Source: Streptomyces agglomeratus
GTDB lineage: Bacteria; Actinomycetota; Actinomycetes; Streptomycetales; Streptomycetaceae
Length of the DNA: 64,000 nucleotides
Reading direction: 5' to 3'
Assembly: GCF_001746415.1 (NCBI RefSeq)
Contig: NZ_MEHJ01000001.1
Coordinates: 1,737,001-1,801,000 of the forward strand
The position numbers and the translations under genes were made by a program. This document shows positions 17,205 to 25,590 of the stretch, in pieces; the first letter of the stretch is position 1, and each line of letters opens with the position of its first letter. Below the pieces are notes generated by a model. That model was not told where the DNA came from, ran no database searches, and saw nothing but the letters and a program-made list of their open reading frames with translations.

Positions 17205-17222
17205 TGACACTCCACAGTGTCA
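17205..17222. promoter_or_regulatory. inverted repeat TGACACT-N4-AGTGTCA upstream of the XRE operon
   Basis: TGACACT (17205-17211) and AGTGTCA (17216-17222) form a perfect 7-bp dyad. A TTGACA box (17204-17209) overlaps its left arm, and the first gene of the membrane protein-XRE-MDR operon starts 75 nt downstream. This is a candidate operator, possibly for the XRE protein encoded in the operon. Confidence 0.45.
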
Positions 17223-17296
17223 GGTTTTCTTTACATGCCTGCCTTCACGCAGCTGTCTCCGTTCAGCTGTCTTCATGCGGGGAGCGAGTGAGCCGA

Positions 17297-17725
17297 GTGG
17301 CCTTCGAAGAGAAACGCGCCTGGAGCATGCTCCTAGTCACGGTCGCGGCGTACGGGGTCTATCTGGCGCTCGTCCTGGGGCGGTCCGCGGACGCGCCCCT
17401 CGCCGAGAGCCCCTATGTGTCCGCCCTGTTGTGGACGGTCGGCGCGGCCGTCGCCGCGTCCGTCGTGCTGCACATCGCGCTGGCGGCGTTCTCGCCCGAG
17501 GACGCGAACACCAAGGACCAGCGCGACCGGGAGATCCACCGGTTCGGCGAGCACGTCGGGCAGTCGTTCGTCGTGATGGGCGCCGTGGCCGGGCTCGCCC
17601 TGGCCATGGCCGGTCTCGACCAGTTCTGGATCGCCAACGCCATCTACCTGGCGTTCGTCCTGTCGTCGCTCCTCGGGTCCGCGACGAAGATCGTCTCGTA
17701 CCGGCTGGGTTTCCATCCGTGGTGA
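17297..17725 (+). CDS. four-helix integral membrane protein
   Basis: A 142-residue membrane protein with four predicted helices (MLLVTVAAYGVYLALVLG, VSALLWTVGAAVAASVVLH, FVVMGAVAGLALAMAGL, IANAIYLAFVLSSLLG). A polar loop between helices two and three reads ANTKDQRDREIHRFGEH. The GTG at 17297 is preferred; a GTG 9 nt earlier is possible. Function is unknown. Its stop codon overlaps the GTG of the XRE regulator, a pairing common in bacteria where a small membrane protein and an XRE regulator are co-expressed. Confidence 0.82.
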   Translation: MAFEEKRAWSMLLVTVAAYGVYLALVLGRSADAPLAESPYVSALLWTVGAAVAASVVLHIALAAFSPEDANTKDQRDREIHRFGEHVGQSFVVMGAVAGLALAMAGLDQFWIANAIYLAFVLSSLLGSATKIVSYRLGFHPW

Positions 17726-17955
17726 AGCCGACCAGGGTCACCAACGCGATCCGTGCCCTGCGTTTCACCCACGGCGAGATGACGCAGGCGGAGCTCGCCG
17801 GCCGGATCGGCGTCTCCCGCCAGACCGTCATCGCCATCGAACAGGGCCGCTATTCACCCTCGCTGGAGATGGCCTTCCAGATCGCCCGCGTTTTCGGCGT
17901 CCCGCTCGACGAAGTGTTCCAGTACCCCCAGAGCAACACGGGAGAGACCTCATGA
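17722..17955 (+). CDS. XRE-type helix-turn-helix regulator
   Basis: A 77-residue Cro/CI-type DNA-binding protein consisting almost only of the helix-turn-helix: MTQAELAGRIGVSRQTVIAIEQGRYSPSLEMAFQIARVF. It resembles small YozG/Xre regulators found beside membrane proteins. The GTG at 17722 overlaps the preceding stop and its own stop overlaps the ATG of the dehydrogenase, so three genes are translationally linked. The dyad at 17205-17222 is a possible target. Confidence 0.9.
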   Translation: MKPTRVTNAIRALRFTHGEMTQAELAGRIGVSRQTVIAIEQGRYSPSLEMAFQIARVFGVPLDEVFQYPQSNTGETS

Positions 17956-18926
17956 AGGCCATGACCCACGCCACCTACGGCCCGCCGTCGGTACTGCGCC
18001 TCGAAGACATACCCCGGCCGGTGCCGGGCAGCGGTGAAGTGCTTGTACGGATCGAGGCGGCCGGCGTCGACCCGGGCGTCTGGCACCTCATGGCGGGCAT
18101 GCCGTACCTGATCCGCGCCATGGGATTCGGTCTGCGGGCGCCCAAGGACCGCGTCCGGGGCCAGGATCTCGCCGGGCGGGTGGAGGCCGTCGGCCCGGAC
18201 GTCACCCGCTTCGCGCCGGGCGACGAGGTGTACGGGACCTGTGACGGGTCGTTCGCCGAGTACGCGTGCGCCAAGGAGGAGAACCTCGCGCGCAAGCCGG
18301 CGAACCTCACCTTCGAAGAGGCCGCCGCCGTCCCGGTGTCCGCCGTCACCGCCCTTCAGGCCGTACGCAACGCCGGACGGCTCAAGGCGGGACAGTCCGT
18401 CCTCGTCATCGGCGCGGGCGGCGGGACCGGCCACTTCGCCGTACAGCTCGCGAAGTCCTTCGGCGCCCATGTCACCGGTGTCTGCTCCACCGCCAAGGCG
18501 GACCTGGTCCGCTCGCTGGGCGCCGACGAGGTCATCGACTACACCCGCGAGGACGCCACCGACGGCACCCGCCGCTACGACCTCGTCCTCGACACGGCCG
18601 GGAACCGCCCCCTGCCCGTGCTCCGCCGGGCGCTCACCCCCGGCGGCACCCTCGTCATCGTCGGCGGTGAGGGCGGCGGCGACTGGATCGGCGGCAACGG
18701 CCGGCAGTTGCGGGCGCTGGTGCTGTCACCGTTCACCGGTCAGCGGCTCCGGGGGCTCGCCGTCATGAATCTGCACCACGACGACCTCAGCTTCCTCGCG
18801 GAGCTCATCGAGGCCGGCACGGTCAGGCCGGTTGTCGACCGGACCTACCCGCTGGCCGATGTCCCCGAGGCCATCACGTACCTGATGGACGGCCACGTGC
18901 GGGGCAAGGTCGTCGTCCGGATCTAG
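17952..18926 (+). CDS. NAD(P)-dependent alcohol dehydrogenase / quinone reductase (MDR)
   Basis: A 324-residue medium-chain dehydrogenase/reductase of the zinc-free quinone oxidoreductase type. The N-terminal GroES-like domain has RGQDLAGRVEAVGPDVTRF. The cofactor domain carries VLVIGAGGGTGHFAVQLAKSFGAHVTGVCST, whose GxGxxG-like motif binds NAD(P)H. The terminal GHVRGKVVV is typical of the family. Co-expression with a membrane protein and an XRE regulator suggests stress-responsive quinone or aldehyde reduction, which is inference. Confidence 0.9.
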   Translation: MKAMTHATYGPPSVLRLEDIPRPVPGSGEVLVRIEAAGVDPGVWHLMAGMPYLIRAMGFGLRAPKDRVRGQDLAGRVEAVGPDVTRFAPGDEVYGTCDGSFAEYACAKEENLARKPANLTFEEAAAVPVSAVTALQAVRNAGRLKAGQSVLVIGAGGGTGHFAVQLAKSFGAHVTGVCSTAKADLVRSLGADEVIDYTREDATDGTRRYDLVLDTAGNRPLPVLRRALTPGGTLVIVGGEGGGDWIGGNGRQLRALVLSPFTGQRLRGLAVMNLHHDDLSFLAELIEAGTVRPVVDRTYPLADVPEAITYLMDGHVRGKVVVRI

Positions 18927-18962
18927 CGGCCGGCCGGCCTCGGGCCCGGCGGACGGACCGCC

Positions 18963-19382
18963 CTACGGCGCCGTGAGCACCGTCCCCTGGGCGACCGCGC
19001 ACAGCGTCTCGGCGCCCTCCCCGTCCACGGCGAAGAGGTCGCAGCGGCACACCGCCTGCCGCCGGCCGCCGTGGACCACGGTGGCGCGGGCGATCAGCGT
19101 CGTGCCGGTCGCGGGGCGTACGTACTGGATGGAGAAGCCGCCGGTGAGGACGGCGGGGCCGAGCGCCGACCCGCCCGCGAAGGTGAGGGCGTTGTCGGCG
19201 GCGTACGCCAGGACTCCGCCGTGCAGGAAGCCGTTCTGCTGGAGCAGTTCGTCGCGGATGTCCAGTTCGAGTACGGCGGCGCCGTCCCCGAACGCGGTGA
19301 TCCGCGCGCCGAGCAGCCGGCTGAACGGCTGGCTGTCGAGGACCTTCCGGGCCGTCGCCAGGTCGAACCCCATCGCGCTCAC
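18963..19382 (-). CDS. PaaI-type hotdog thioesterase
   Basis: A 139-residue hotdog-fold thioesterase hydrolysing acyl-CoA or aryl-CoA esters. The family motif is QNGFLHGGVLAYAADNAL, containing the catalytic HGG and the following acidic residue. The GTG at 19382 overlaps the P450 stop by 4 nt; an ATG at 19373 is an alternative. Coupling to a cytochrome P450 is the main context, and the substrate is unknown. Confidence 0.88.
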   Translation of the reverse strand: MSAMGFDLATARKVLDSQPFSRLLGARITAFGDGAAVLELDIRDELLQQNGFLHGGVLAYAADNALTFAGGSALGPAVLTGGFSIQYVRPATGTTLIARATVVHGGRRQAVCRCDLFAVDGEGAETLCAVAQGTVLTAP

Positions 19383-20578
19383 CACCGCACCGGAAGACGC
19401 CGTACGCCCCGCATGAGCAGCCCGGGCAGCCAGTCCAGCGGTCCGCCGTCCGGGTCGAGCGCCAGGTCCGGGCAGCGTTCGAAGAGGGTGCGGACCGCGA
19501 TGCGGCCCTCCATGCGGGCCAGTGGGGCGCCCAGGCAGAAGTGCAGGCCGTGGCCGAAGGCGAGGTGTCCGGGGCCCTTGCCGGCGACGGCGGCGCGCGT
19601 GATGTCGAAGCGGTCCGGGTCGGGGAACCGGGCGGCGTCCCGGTCCCCGGCGGCGAGCGAGACCAGGACCGGTTCGCCGGCCGGGATGACGAGGCCGCCG
19701 ACCTCGACGGGCTCGCGGGTGAAGCGGAAGGTGGCGTTCTCCACCGGTCCGTCGTAGCGCAGCATCTCTTCGACCGCGCTGTCGACGAGCCCGAAGTCCG
19801 CGCGCAGCGCCGCCAGTTGATCAGGGTGGGTGAGCAGGGCCCGTACCCCGTTGGAGATCAGGTTGACCGTCGTCTCGTGACCGGCGATGAGCAGCAGGAA
19901 GGCCATGCCGATGAGTTCGTCGCGGGTGAGCCGGTCGCCGTCCTCGGCCTGCGTCCTGATGAGCGCGCTCAACAGGTCGTCAGCGGGCGCGGACGCGGCC
20001 TTGTCCGCGACGAGTTCGGCGAGGTAGGCCCCCATGGCCCGTACGGCGTCACCCTCCGGTTCGGCCCCGGTCGGCGCGACGATCTCGTTCGACCAGGCGC
20101 GGAAGGAGGCCCGGTCCAGGTCCGGTACGCCGAGGAGTTCGCAGATGACCGTCATGGGCAGCGGGAAGGCGAGCGCCTCGACGAGATCGGCCGTACGGCT
20201 GCCCGTGGACGTCATCGCGTCCAGCAGTTCGTCCGTGACGCCCTGGACCTTCGGCCGCAGCGCCTCGATGCGGCGGGCGGTGAACTCCCCGGCGACGAGC
20301 TTGCGCAGCCGCGTGTGGTGGGGCGGGTCGGTCTCCAGCATGTTGGCGTTGATCGGGTCGGCGGTCGCCTCCCACATGCCCGAGGTCTTCCAGTCCTTGC
20401 TGAGGCGCGGGTCGGCGAGCGCCCGGCGCGCCTCCTCGTGGCCGACTATCAGCCACATCCGCTCGACGTCGGCCGTCCGGATCAGGTGGGCGGGACCGGC
20501 CTCGCGCAGCTTCGCGTAGTACGGATAGGGGTCGGCCGCCAACTCCTCAGCGTGTCCCCTGAGATCGACGACTTTCAT
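19379..20578 (-). CDS. cytochrome P450 (CYP107-like)
   Basis: A 399-residue soluble bacterial P450. The I-helix oxygen-activating motif is AGHETT, the K-helix ExxR is in EEMLRYDG, and the heme ligand is Cys348 in FGHGLHFCLGAPLAR. Sequence style matches the CYP107 group of streptomycetes, whose members hydroxylate macrolides, steroids or fatty acids. No biosynthetic cluster surrounds it; the only coupled gene is the thioesterase. Ferredoxin partners are not encoded nearby. Confidence 0.95.
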   Translation of the reverse strand: MKVVDLRGHAEELAADPYPYYAKLREAGPAHLIRTADVERMWLIVGHEEARRALADPRLSKDWKTSGMWEATADPINANMLETDPPHHTRLRKLVAGEFTARRIEALRPKVQGVTDELLDAMTSTGSRTADLVEALAFPLPMTVICELLGVPDLDRASFRAWSNEIVAPTGAEPEGDAVRAMGAYLAELVADKAASAPADDLLSALIRTQAEDGDRLTRDELIGMAFLLLIAGHETTVNLISNGVRALLTHPDQLAALRADFGLVDSAVEEMLRYDGPVENATFRFTREPVEVGGLVIPAGEPVLVSLAAGDRDAARFPDPDRFDITRAAVAGKGPGHLAFGHGLHFCLGAPLARMEGRIAVRTLFERCPDLALDPDGGPLDWLPGLLMRGVRRLPVRW

Positions 20579-20629
20579 GCTCCCCGCCCTTCGCTGCCCG
20601 CCGCAGACCGCCCGCCGGCCCTCGTCCGG

Positions 20630-21304
20630 TCAGCCTACGTCGCCGCCCTCGTCGAGGAGGCCCGCGTCGTGCACCAGCAGGGCGATCTGGACACGGTTGT
20701 TGAGGCCCAGCTTGGCCAGGACGCGCGACACGTGGGTCTTGACCGTCGGCACGCTCATGTAGAGCGTCGCGGCGATCTCCGCGTTGGACTGCCCCCGGCC
20801 GACGGCGACGGCCACCTCGCGCTCGCGCTCGGCGAGCCCGTCGATCCGGCGCGCCGCCGTGGGCCGGCGGGGGCCGGCCGAGGACTCGGCGACATGGCTC
20901 ATGAGCTGCCGGGTGACCGCCGGGGACAGCACCGGGTCGCCCGCCGCCACCCGCCGCACCGACTCGACGATCTGCGCGGGCGGGGTGTCCTTCAGTACGA
21001 ACCCGGCCGCCCCGGCGCGCAGCGCCCGCAGCACCTGTTCGTCGGCGTGGAAGGTGGTGAGGACGACGACTTCGGGGGCGTCGGGCCGGCCGCGCAGCAG
21101 CTCCGTCGCCGCCAGGCCGTCCATGACGGGCATCCGGATGTCCATGAGGACCACGTCGGGCCGGTGCAGGTCGGTCAGCGCGGCGGCCTCGGAGCCGTCC
21201 GCCGCCTCCCCCACGATCTCGATGTCGTCGGCCCCGCCGAGCATGAAGGTGAGCCCGGCCCGTACGAGCGGGTCGTCGTCGACGATGAGCAGCCTGATGG
21301 TCAT
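20630..21304 (-). CDS. NarL/LuxR-type response regulator
   Basis: A 224-residue response regulator. The receiver domain has the acidic pair VDDDPL, phosphoacceptor Asp in VVLMDIRMPVMDG, and a conserved Lys in FVLKDTPP. A C-terminal LuxR helix-turn-helix reads GQSNAEIAATLYMSVPTVKTHVSRVLAKL. The ATG at 21304 overlaps the histidine kinase stop by 4 nt, so the pair is translationally coupled. Targets are unknown; the kinase promoter repeats at 22574-22596 are a candidate autoregulatory site. Confidence 0.95.
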   Translation of the reverse strand: MTIRLLIVDDDPLVRAGLTFMLGGADDIEIVGEAADGSEAAALTDLHRPDVVLMDIRMPVMDGLAATELLRGRPDAPEVVVLTTFHADEQVLRALRAGAAGFVLKDTPPAQIVESVRRVAAGDPVLSPAVTRQLMSHVAESSAGPRRPTAARRIDGLAEREREVAVAVGRGQSNAEIAATLYMSVPTVKTHVSRVLAKLGLNNRVQIALLVHDAGLLDEGGDVG

Positions 21305-22515
21305 GCGGCCCACGGTAGCCAGGCGCCGACCCGGAACCCGCCGTCGGGCGTAGGTCCGTGGGCGAGCCGGCCGCCGGCGAGCGCGGCCCGTTCGGTCAGG
21401 CCGATGAGGCCCTGGCCGGAGCCGGGGACGGGCGGGGCGTCGCCCCCGGGGGCGGGGTTGCGTACCTCGACGGTGAGGCCGTCGCTCGGGGCTCCGGTCA
21501 GCGTCACGGTGACTTCGGCGCCGGGCGCGTGTTTGCGGGCATTGGTCAGAGCCTCCTGGGCGATGCGGTAGACGGTGCGGCCGGTGGCGGCGGGCACGTC
21601 GCCGGGGCGGTCGATGCGGTTGTCGAGGGTGACCTTCATGCCGGCCTCGCGGGACTCCTTGACCAGGGCGTCGACGGTCGCGAGCGTCGGCTGCGGCCGG
21701 TGTTCCTCTCCGGCCGCCGGCCCCCGCAGTACGCCGATGACGTCGCGCAGGTCGTTGAGCGCCTCGTGCGCGCTGTCGCGGATCACCCCGGCCGCGCGGG
21801 CGACCTCGGCGGGCGGGGCGTCGGGGCGGAATTCGAGGGCGCCGGCGTGGACGCTGAGCAGGGTGAGCCGGTGCGCGAGCACGTCGTGCATCTCGCGCGC
21901 GATGGCCTCACGGGCCAGGCGCTGCGCCTGTTCGGCGCGGAGCGCGGCCTCCGCCTCGGCGCGGCGGGCCCGGTCGCGCAGCGACACGACGAGCTGGCGG
22001 CGGGAGCGCACGAACATGCCCCACCCGACGACCAGCAGCACGATGACGACGGTCGCTACGGCGGAGACCACGAAGGGCAGGGTGGGGTCGGGCCGCAGGA
22101 CCGTCTGCGTCAGGCCGCCCGCGACGGCGGCGGAGCCGACGGCGGCGACCACCTTGAACGGGCGGTGCACGGTGAGCGTGAACAGCGCGACGAGCTCGGC
22201 GCCCGACGCGACGGGCGCCACGGCTGAAACGGCGACGAGGGTGACGGCGAGCCCCACCGGCCAGCGGCGCCGCACCCACAGCGCGCAGCAGGCGGCGGCG
22301 CCGACGAGCTGGTCGAGGAAGACGACGAACGGGGGGTTGCCGACGCTGTCGGCGACATCGGCCGCGGCGATCCCGAGGAGCGCGGCGAACAGGAACATCA
22401 GGATGTCGACGAACCAGTCCCGCAGCGTACGGCGCGGGAGCCTGCCCCGGTCCCCCGGCAGATCGGGGCCGGCCATCGCCGAGGGCTGGAGCCAGCGGTA
22501 CTCCTGATCGGTCAT
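21301..22515 (-). CDS. NarL-family sensor histidine kinase
   Basis: A 404-residue histidine kinase with about six hydrophobic segments in residues 35-170 and no obvious large extracellular domain. A coiled-coil linker precedes the HisKA_3 box REMHDVLAHRLTLLSVHAG. The HATPase domain has EALTNARKHAP and GQGLIGLTERAALAGG. The intramembrane layout suggests sensing of membrane state or a lipophilic compound, which is inference. It is paired with the response regulator immediately downstream. Confidence 0.94.
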   Translation of the reverse strand: MTDQEYRWLQPSAMAGPDLPGDRGRLPRRTLRDWFVDILMFLFAALLGIAAADVADSVGNPPFVVFLDQLVGAAACCALWVRRRWPVGLAVTLVAVSAVAPVASGAELVALFTLTVHRPFKVVAAVGSAAVAGGLTQTVLRPDPTLPFVVSAVATVVIVLLVVGWGMFVRSRRQLVVSLRDRARRAEAEAALRAEQAQRLAREAIAREMHDVLAHRLTLLSVHAGALEFRPDAPPAEVARAAGVIRDSAHEALNDLRDVIGVLRGPAAGEEHRPQPTLATVDALVKESREAGMKVTLDNRIDRPGDVPAATGRTVYRIAQEALTNARKHAPGAEVTVTLTGAPSDGLTVEVRNPAPGGDAPPVPGSGQGLIGLTERAALAGGRLAHGPTPDGGFRVGAWLPWAA

Positions 22516-22573
22516 GTCGACAAACTACGGTCGCGGAGGCGGGTTCCCGGCGCCGGAGCGGCGGACGGCGACC

Positions 22574-22596
22574 AAAGTCGCGAAGTCTCAGACTTT
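22574..22596. promoter_or_regulatory. AAGTC/GACTT repeat cluster upstream of the kinase gene
   Basis: AAAGTC (22574-22579), AAGTC (22583-22587) and the inverted GACTTT (22591-22596) are packed in 23 nt, about 60 nt upstream of the kinase start. AAGTC-N3-GACTT is a perfect dyad. The position fits an autoregulatory operator for the adjacent response regulator; the divergent small gene at 22660 may share it. Confidence 0.4.
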
Positions 22597-22659
22597 CGGC
22601 GCACCACCGGGTTCCGAAGGCCGACGCGGTGGGCGGCCGGGCGGCGCGACGATCGGCGC

Positions 22660-22872
22660 ATGAAGAAGATTCTTGAGGTCGCCGGGTTCGTTCTGTTCGT
22701 GGCCGGTGCGTCCGGTCTGGTGCACGAAGTCACCGGGTGGATGCCGAAGTTCTTCGGGTTCCTTCAGTTGCTGCCGTTCCTGCGGGGCCACGAGATCTAC
22801 ATGAACATCGTGCTCGCGGTCGTGGGCGTGGCCCTGATGGCCGCCTCCGACCGCTTCCCCCGGCGGGTGTAG
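22660..22872 (+). CDS. small two-helix membrane protein
   Basis: A 70-residue hypothetical protein with two hydrophobic stretches (ILEVAGFVLFVAGASGLV and YMNIVLAVVGVALMAA) separated by an amphipathic loop containing GWMPKFFGFLQLLPFLRGHE. It is divergent from the two-component kinase and shares its control region, so it may be a target of that system. No family was recognised. Confidence 0.75.
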   Translation: MKKILEVAGFVLFVAGASGLVHEVTGWMPKFFGFLQLLPFLRGHEIYMNIVLAVVGVALMAASDRFPRRV

Positions 22873-22881
22873 GGGAACGGG

Positions 22882-23919
22882 CTACGGCCGGGCCACCGCC
22901 CGTCGTCCCCATGTCGTCCCGGCCAGCACCAGTACGCCGCCCAGGAGGCCGACCGCGCCGAGCCGTTCGCCGCCGATCGCGATGCCGGCCGCCGCCGCCC
23001 ACAGGGGCTCCGTGCCGAGGAGGAGGCTGACGCGGGAGGGGGAGGTACGGCGTACCGCCCACATCTGCGTGAAGAACGCGAAGAGCGTGCAGAAGACGGA
23101 GAGGAAAACCAGCCCCGCCCACTCGCGCGGCCCGAAGCCCGCCGCGACGGTCCAGGGCGCCGGGCCGGTGCCGGGGACGGCGGCCAGGACCACGAACACC
23201 GCCACAGCGCCGCCCAGTTGCACCGTCGTCAGCGACAGCGCGTCCGCGCCGCGCACGGACTTCGTCCGGGCCATGGCGAGCACGTGCACGGTACGGGCGA
23301 GCGCCGCCAGCAGCATCAGCAGGTCGCCCAGCGAGGGCGCGGTGAAGCCGCCGCCCTGCGTCAGGAGCACCACTCCGACCACGGAGAGCCCCGCCGCGCC
23401 GAGAAACGCCCGGGGCGGTCTGGTCCGCGTGACCACGGCCTCGGCGAGCGGCGTGAAGATCATGGTGAGGCTGATGATGAGCCCGGCGTTGGTCGCCGAG
23501 GTGTGCACGACACCGTACGTCTCCAGCAGGAAGATCACGCTCAGTACGAGCCCGAGCGCCCCCGCGCCGCGCCACTGCGCGGCGGTCAGCGTGCGCAGCT
23601 TGCGCAGGCCGACGGCGACGAGCACCGGCAGGACGAGGGCGAAGCGCAGGACCAGGACGGCGACCACGGTCCGGGCGCTGGTGATGTCCTTGGCCGCGAG
23701 GTAGCTCGCGCCCCAGACGACGGCGACGAGCAGGACGGGCAGGTCGGTGAGCCACGCGGCCCCGCCCGACGACGCGACCCCGGGGCCGGGTGCGGGTGCC
23801 GGGCCGGGCGCGGTCGTGGACGCGGGCGTGGTTACGGCTACGGCGTTCGGCGATGCTGCGGCGGCCACGGTCGCGGTCTCCCCCGGGAAAGGCGGTGTGG
23901 AGACTTCGGCGGCTCGCAC
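22882..23919 (-). CDS. EamA-family (DMT) exporter
   Basis: A 345-residue drug/metabolite transporter with ten predicted helices arranged as two EamA repeats (VAVVWGASYLAAKDI opening the first, LLMLLAALARTVHVLAMARTKS the second). The first about 55 residues are Ala/Pro/Thr-rich and probably disordered. A start further in than the GTG at 23919 is possible, because no good ribosome-binding site is visible there. Substrate is unknown. Confidence 0.85.
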   Translation of the reverse strand: MRAAEVSTPPFPGETATVAAAASPNAVAVTTPASTTAPGPAPAPGPGVASSGGAAWLTDLPVLLVAVVWGASYLAAKDITSARTVVAVLVLRFALVLPVLVAVGLRKLRTLTAAQWRGAGALGLVLSVIFLLETYGVVHTSATNAGLIISLTMIFTPLAEAVVTRTRPPRAFLGAAGLSVVGVVLLTQGGGFTAPSLGDLLMLLAALARTVHVLAMARTKSVRGADALSLTTVQLGGAVAVFVVLAAVPGTGPAPWTVAAGFGPREWAGLVFLSVFCTLFAFFTQMWAVRRTSPSRVSLLLGTEPLWAAAAGIAIGGERLGAVGLLGGVLVLAGTTWGRRAVARP

Positions 23920-23948
23920 GCGGAACGATCACCGTAGCGGCGCGGCCC

Positions 23949-24566
23949 TCACTCGTCGAGCGCGAATGTGCCGTACGACGCCCGGCCGGCGAGCCGGTAC
24001 GTGTGGATGGCGATCCCGGACTCGGTGGTGCTGCTCTGCGTCAGCTCGAACGAGGTCGGCAGTCCGCCGTCGTCGAACAGCCGCTGCCCCGCGCCGAGCA
24101 CGACGGGGAAGTACAGCAGGTTGTACTCGTCGATGAGGTCGTGGCGCATCAGGGACCGCGCGAGCGCGCCGCTGCCGTGGATCTGGAGCTCGCGGCCCGG
24201 CAACTCCTTGAGCCGCGCGACCTCTTGTGCGACGTCCCCGGCGATGACGGTCGAGTTGTTCCAGTCGGCCTTTTCCAGGGTCGTGGACGCGACGTACTTC
24301 GGCAGGGCGTTGAGCCGGCCGGCCACCGGGTCGTTCTCGTCGGTGACCTTCGGCCAGTACCCGGCGAAGATCTCGTACGTCCGCCGTCCGAGCAGGAACG
24401 CGTCGACGCGGTCGAACACCCCGGTCACGAAACGGTTCATGCCCTCGCCGGCGAAGGGGACCACCCAGCCGCCCTGCTCGAACCCGCCGCGCGTGTCCTC
24501 GTCGGGGCCGCCCGGCGCCTGCATGACGCCGTCGAGGGTGAGGAACGTGGTGAGCGTGATCTTCAT
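23949..24566 (-). CDS. RibD/dihydrofolate reductase-like protein
   Basis: A 205-residue member of the RibD C-terminal / DHFR-like reductase superfamily. Typical features are the start MKITLTTFLTLDGVMQAPGG, LLGRRTYEIFAGYWP, ELQIHGSGALARSLMRHDLIDEY and PVVLGAGQRLF. Members reduce pterin- or pyrimidine-like compounds using NADPH, but this subgroup is uncharacterised. It is divergent from the SDR gene at 24753. Confidence 0.87.
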   Translation of the reverse strand: MKITLTTFLTLDGVMQAPGGPDEDTRGGFEQGGWVVPFAGEGMNRFVTGVFDRVDAFLLGRRTYEIFAGYWPKVTDENDPVAGRLNALPKYVASTTLEKADWNNSTVIAGDVAQEVARLKELPGRELQIHGSGALARSLMRHDLIDEYNLLYFPVVLGAGQRLFDDGGLPTSFELTQSSTTESGIAIHTYRLAGRASYGTFALDE

Positions 24567-24752
24567 GGTCCGCAGCCCTTCTTGGTTACGTGTCCTCGCG
24601 TGTCACCAGCTCTGACTCCACGCTCGCACGGAACTCATCGGCGTACCCGGACACCGCGTCCGTTTGCCGCCAGCACCGTCGGCCCTCCACCGGTTTCCTT
24701 GAATCCGCAACCACTACTGACTTTCACGGACCTGGGGAAGAGGCATTTCGAC

Positions 24753-25493
24753 ATGGCTTCACTGAACGGCAGGACGGCTCTCGTCACCGGCGGCAGCCGG
24801 GGCATCGGGGCGGCGATCGCCCTGCGGCTGGCGCAGGAGGGCGCGGACGTGGCCCTCACGTACGTACGGGACGAGCAGGGCGCCCGGGAGGTCGTCCAGA
24901 AGATCGAGTCGACGGGCCGGCGGGGCATCGCCCTGCACGCCGACGCGGCGGACCCGGCAGCGGTCACCGCCGTGGTGGGCCGCGCCGCCGACGAACTCGG
25001 CCGCCTCGACATCCTGGTCAACAACGCCGGAATCGGCGTACTCGGCCCGGTGGAGACCCTCACCCTCGCGGACATCGACCAGGTGCTGGCCGTGAACGTA
25101 CGGGCGGTCTTCCTGGCCTCGCAGGCCGCCGCCGGCCGGATGGAGCGCGGCGGCCGGATCATTCCCATCGGCAGCTGCGTATCCCAGCGGGTGGCGGGGC
25201 CCGGCGCAACGCTCTACACCACGAGCAAGGCGGCGCTGACCGGCCTGACGAAGGCCCTGGCGCGGGAGCTGGGCGACCGGGGCATCACGGTCAACCTCGT
25301 CCTCCCGGGACCGACCGACACGGACATGAACCCGGCGGACGGCCCGTTCGCCGCGTCGCAGAGCGCGCTGACGGCCCTCGGCCGGTTCGGGAGCGCGGAC
25401 GAGGTGGCGTCGGTGGTGGCGTTCCTGGCGAGCGACGAGGCCGCCTACATGACCGGGTCCGAGGTGGTGGTCGACGGCGGCCACGCGGCGTAA
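24753..25493 (+). CDS. short-chain dehydrogenase/reductase (3-oxoacyl-ACP reductase-like)
   Basis: A 246-residue classical SDR. It has the cofactor motif TGGSRGIG, the structural NNAG, the catalytic Ser in PIGSCVSQR and the YTTSK Tyr-Lys pair. The GG-IG motif followed by a basic environment suggests NADPH. GAAGAGG nine bases upstream supports the ATG at 24753. It stands alone, divergent from the RibD-like gene. Substrate is unknown. Confidence 0.92.
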   Translation: MASLNGRTALVTGGSRGIGAAIALRLAQEGADVALTYVRDEQGAREVVQKIESTGRRGIALHADAADPAAVTAVVGRAADELGRLDILVNNAGIGVLGPVETLTLADIDQVLAVNVRAVFLASQAAAGRMERGGRIIPIGSCVSQRVAGPGATLYTTSKAALTGLTKALARELGDRGITVNLVLPGPTDTDMNPADGPFAASQSALTALGRFGSADEVASVVAFLASDEAAYMTGSEVVVDGGHAA

Positions 25494-25535
25494 CGCCACG
25501 GCGCGGGCCTGCGGGGGCCGGCGGAAGGGGACGAA

Positions 25536-25565
25536 GTGCACCGGGGCCGTCGCGTCCCGGTGCAC
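25536..25565. terminator. bidirectional terminator between SDR and allantoicase
   Basis: GTGCACCGGG (25536-25545) pairs perfectly with CCCGGTGCAC (25556-25565) around a 10-nt loop, in the 97-nt gap between two convergent genes. Confidence 0.7.
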
Positions 25566-25590
25566 TCCGCGTTCATGGGCGCCGGTGGCG

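Noticed and set aside
25536..25565. GTGCACCGGG repeat considered as an operator for the SDR or allantoicase genes
   Set aside because: It lies past both stop codons in a convergent gap, which fits a terminator and not an operator.
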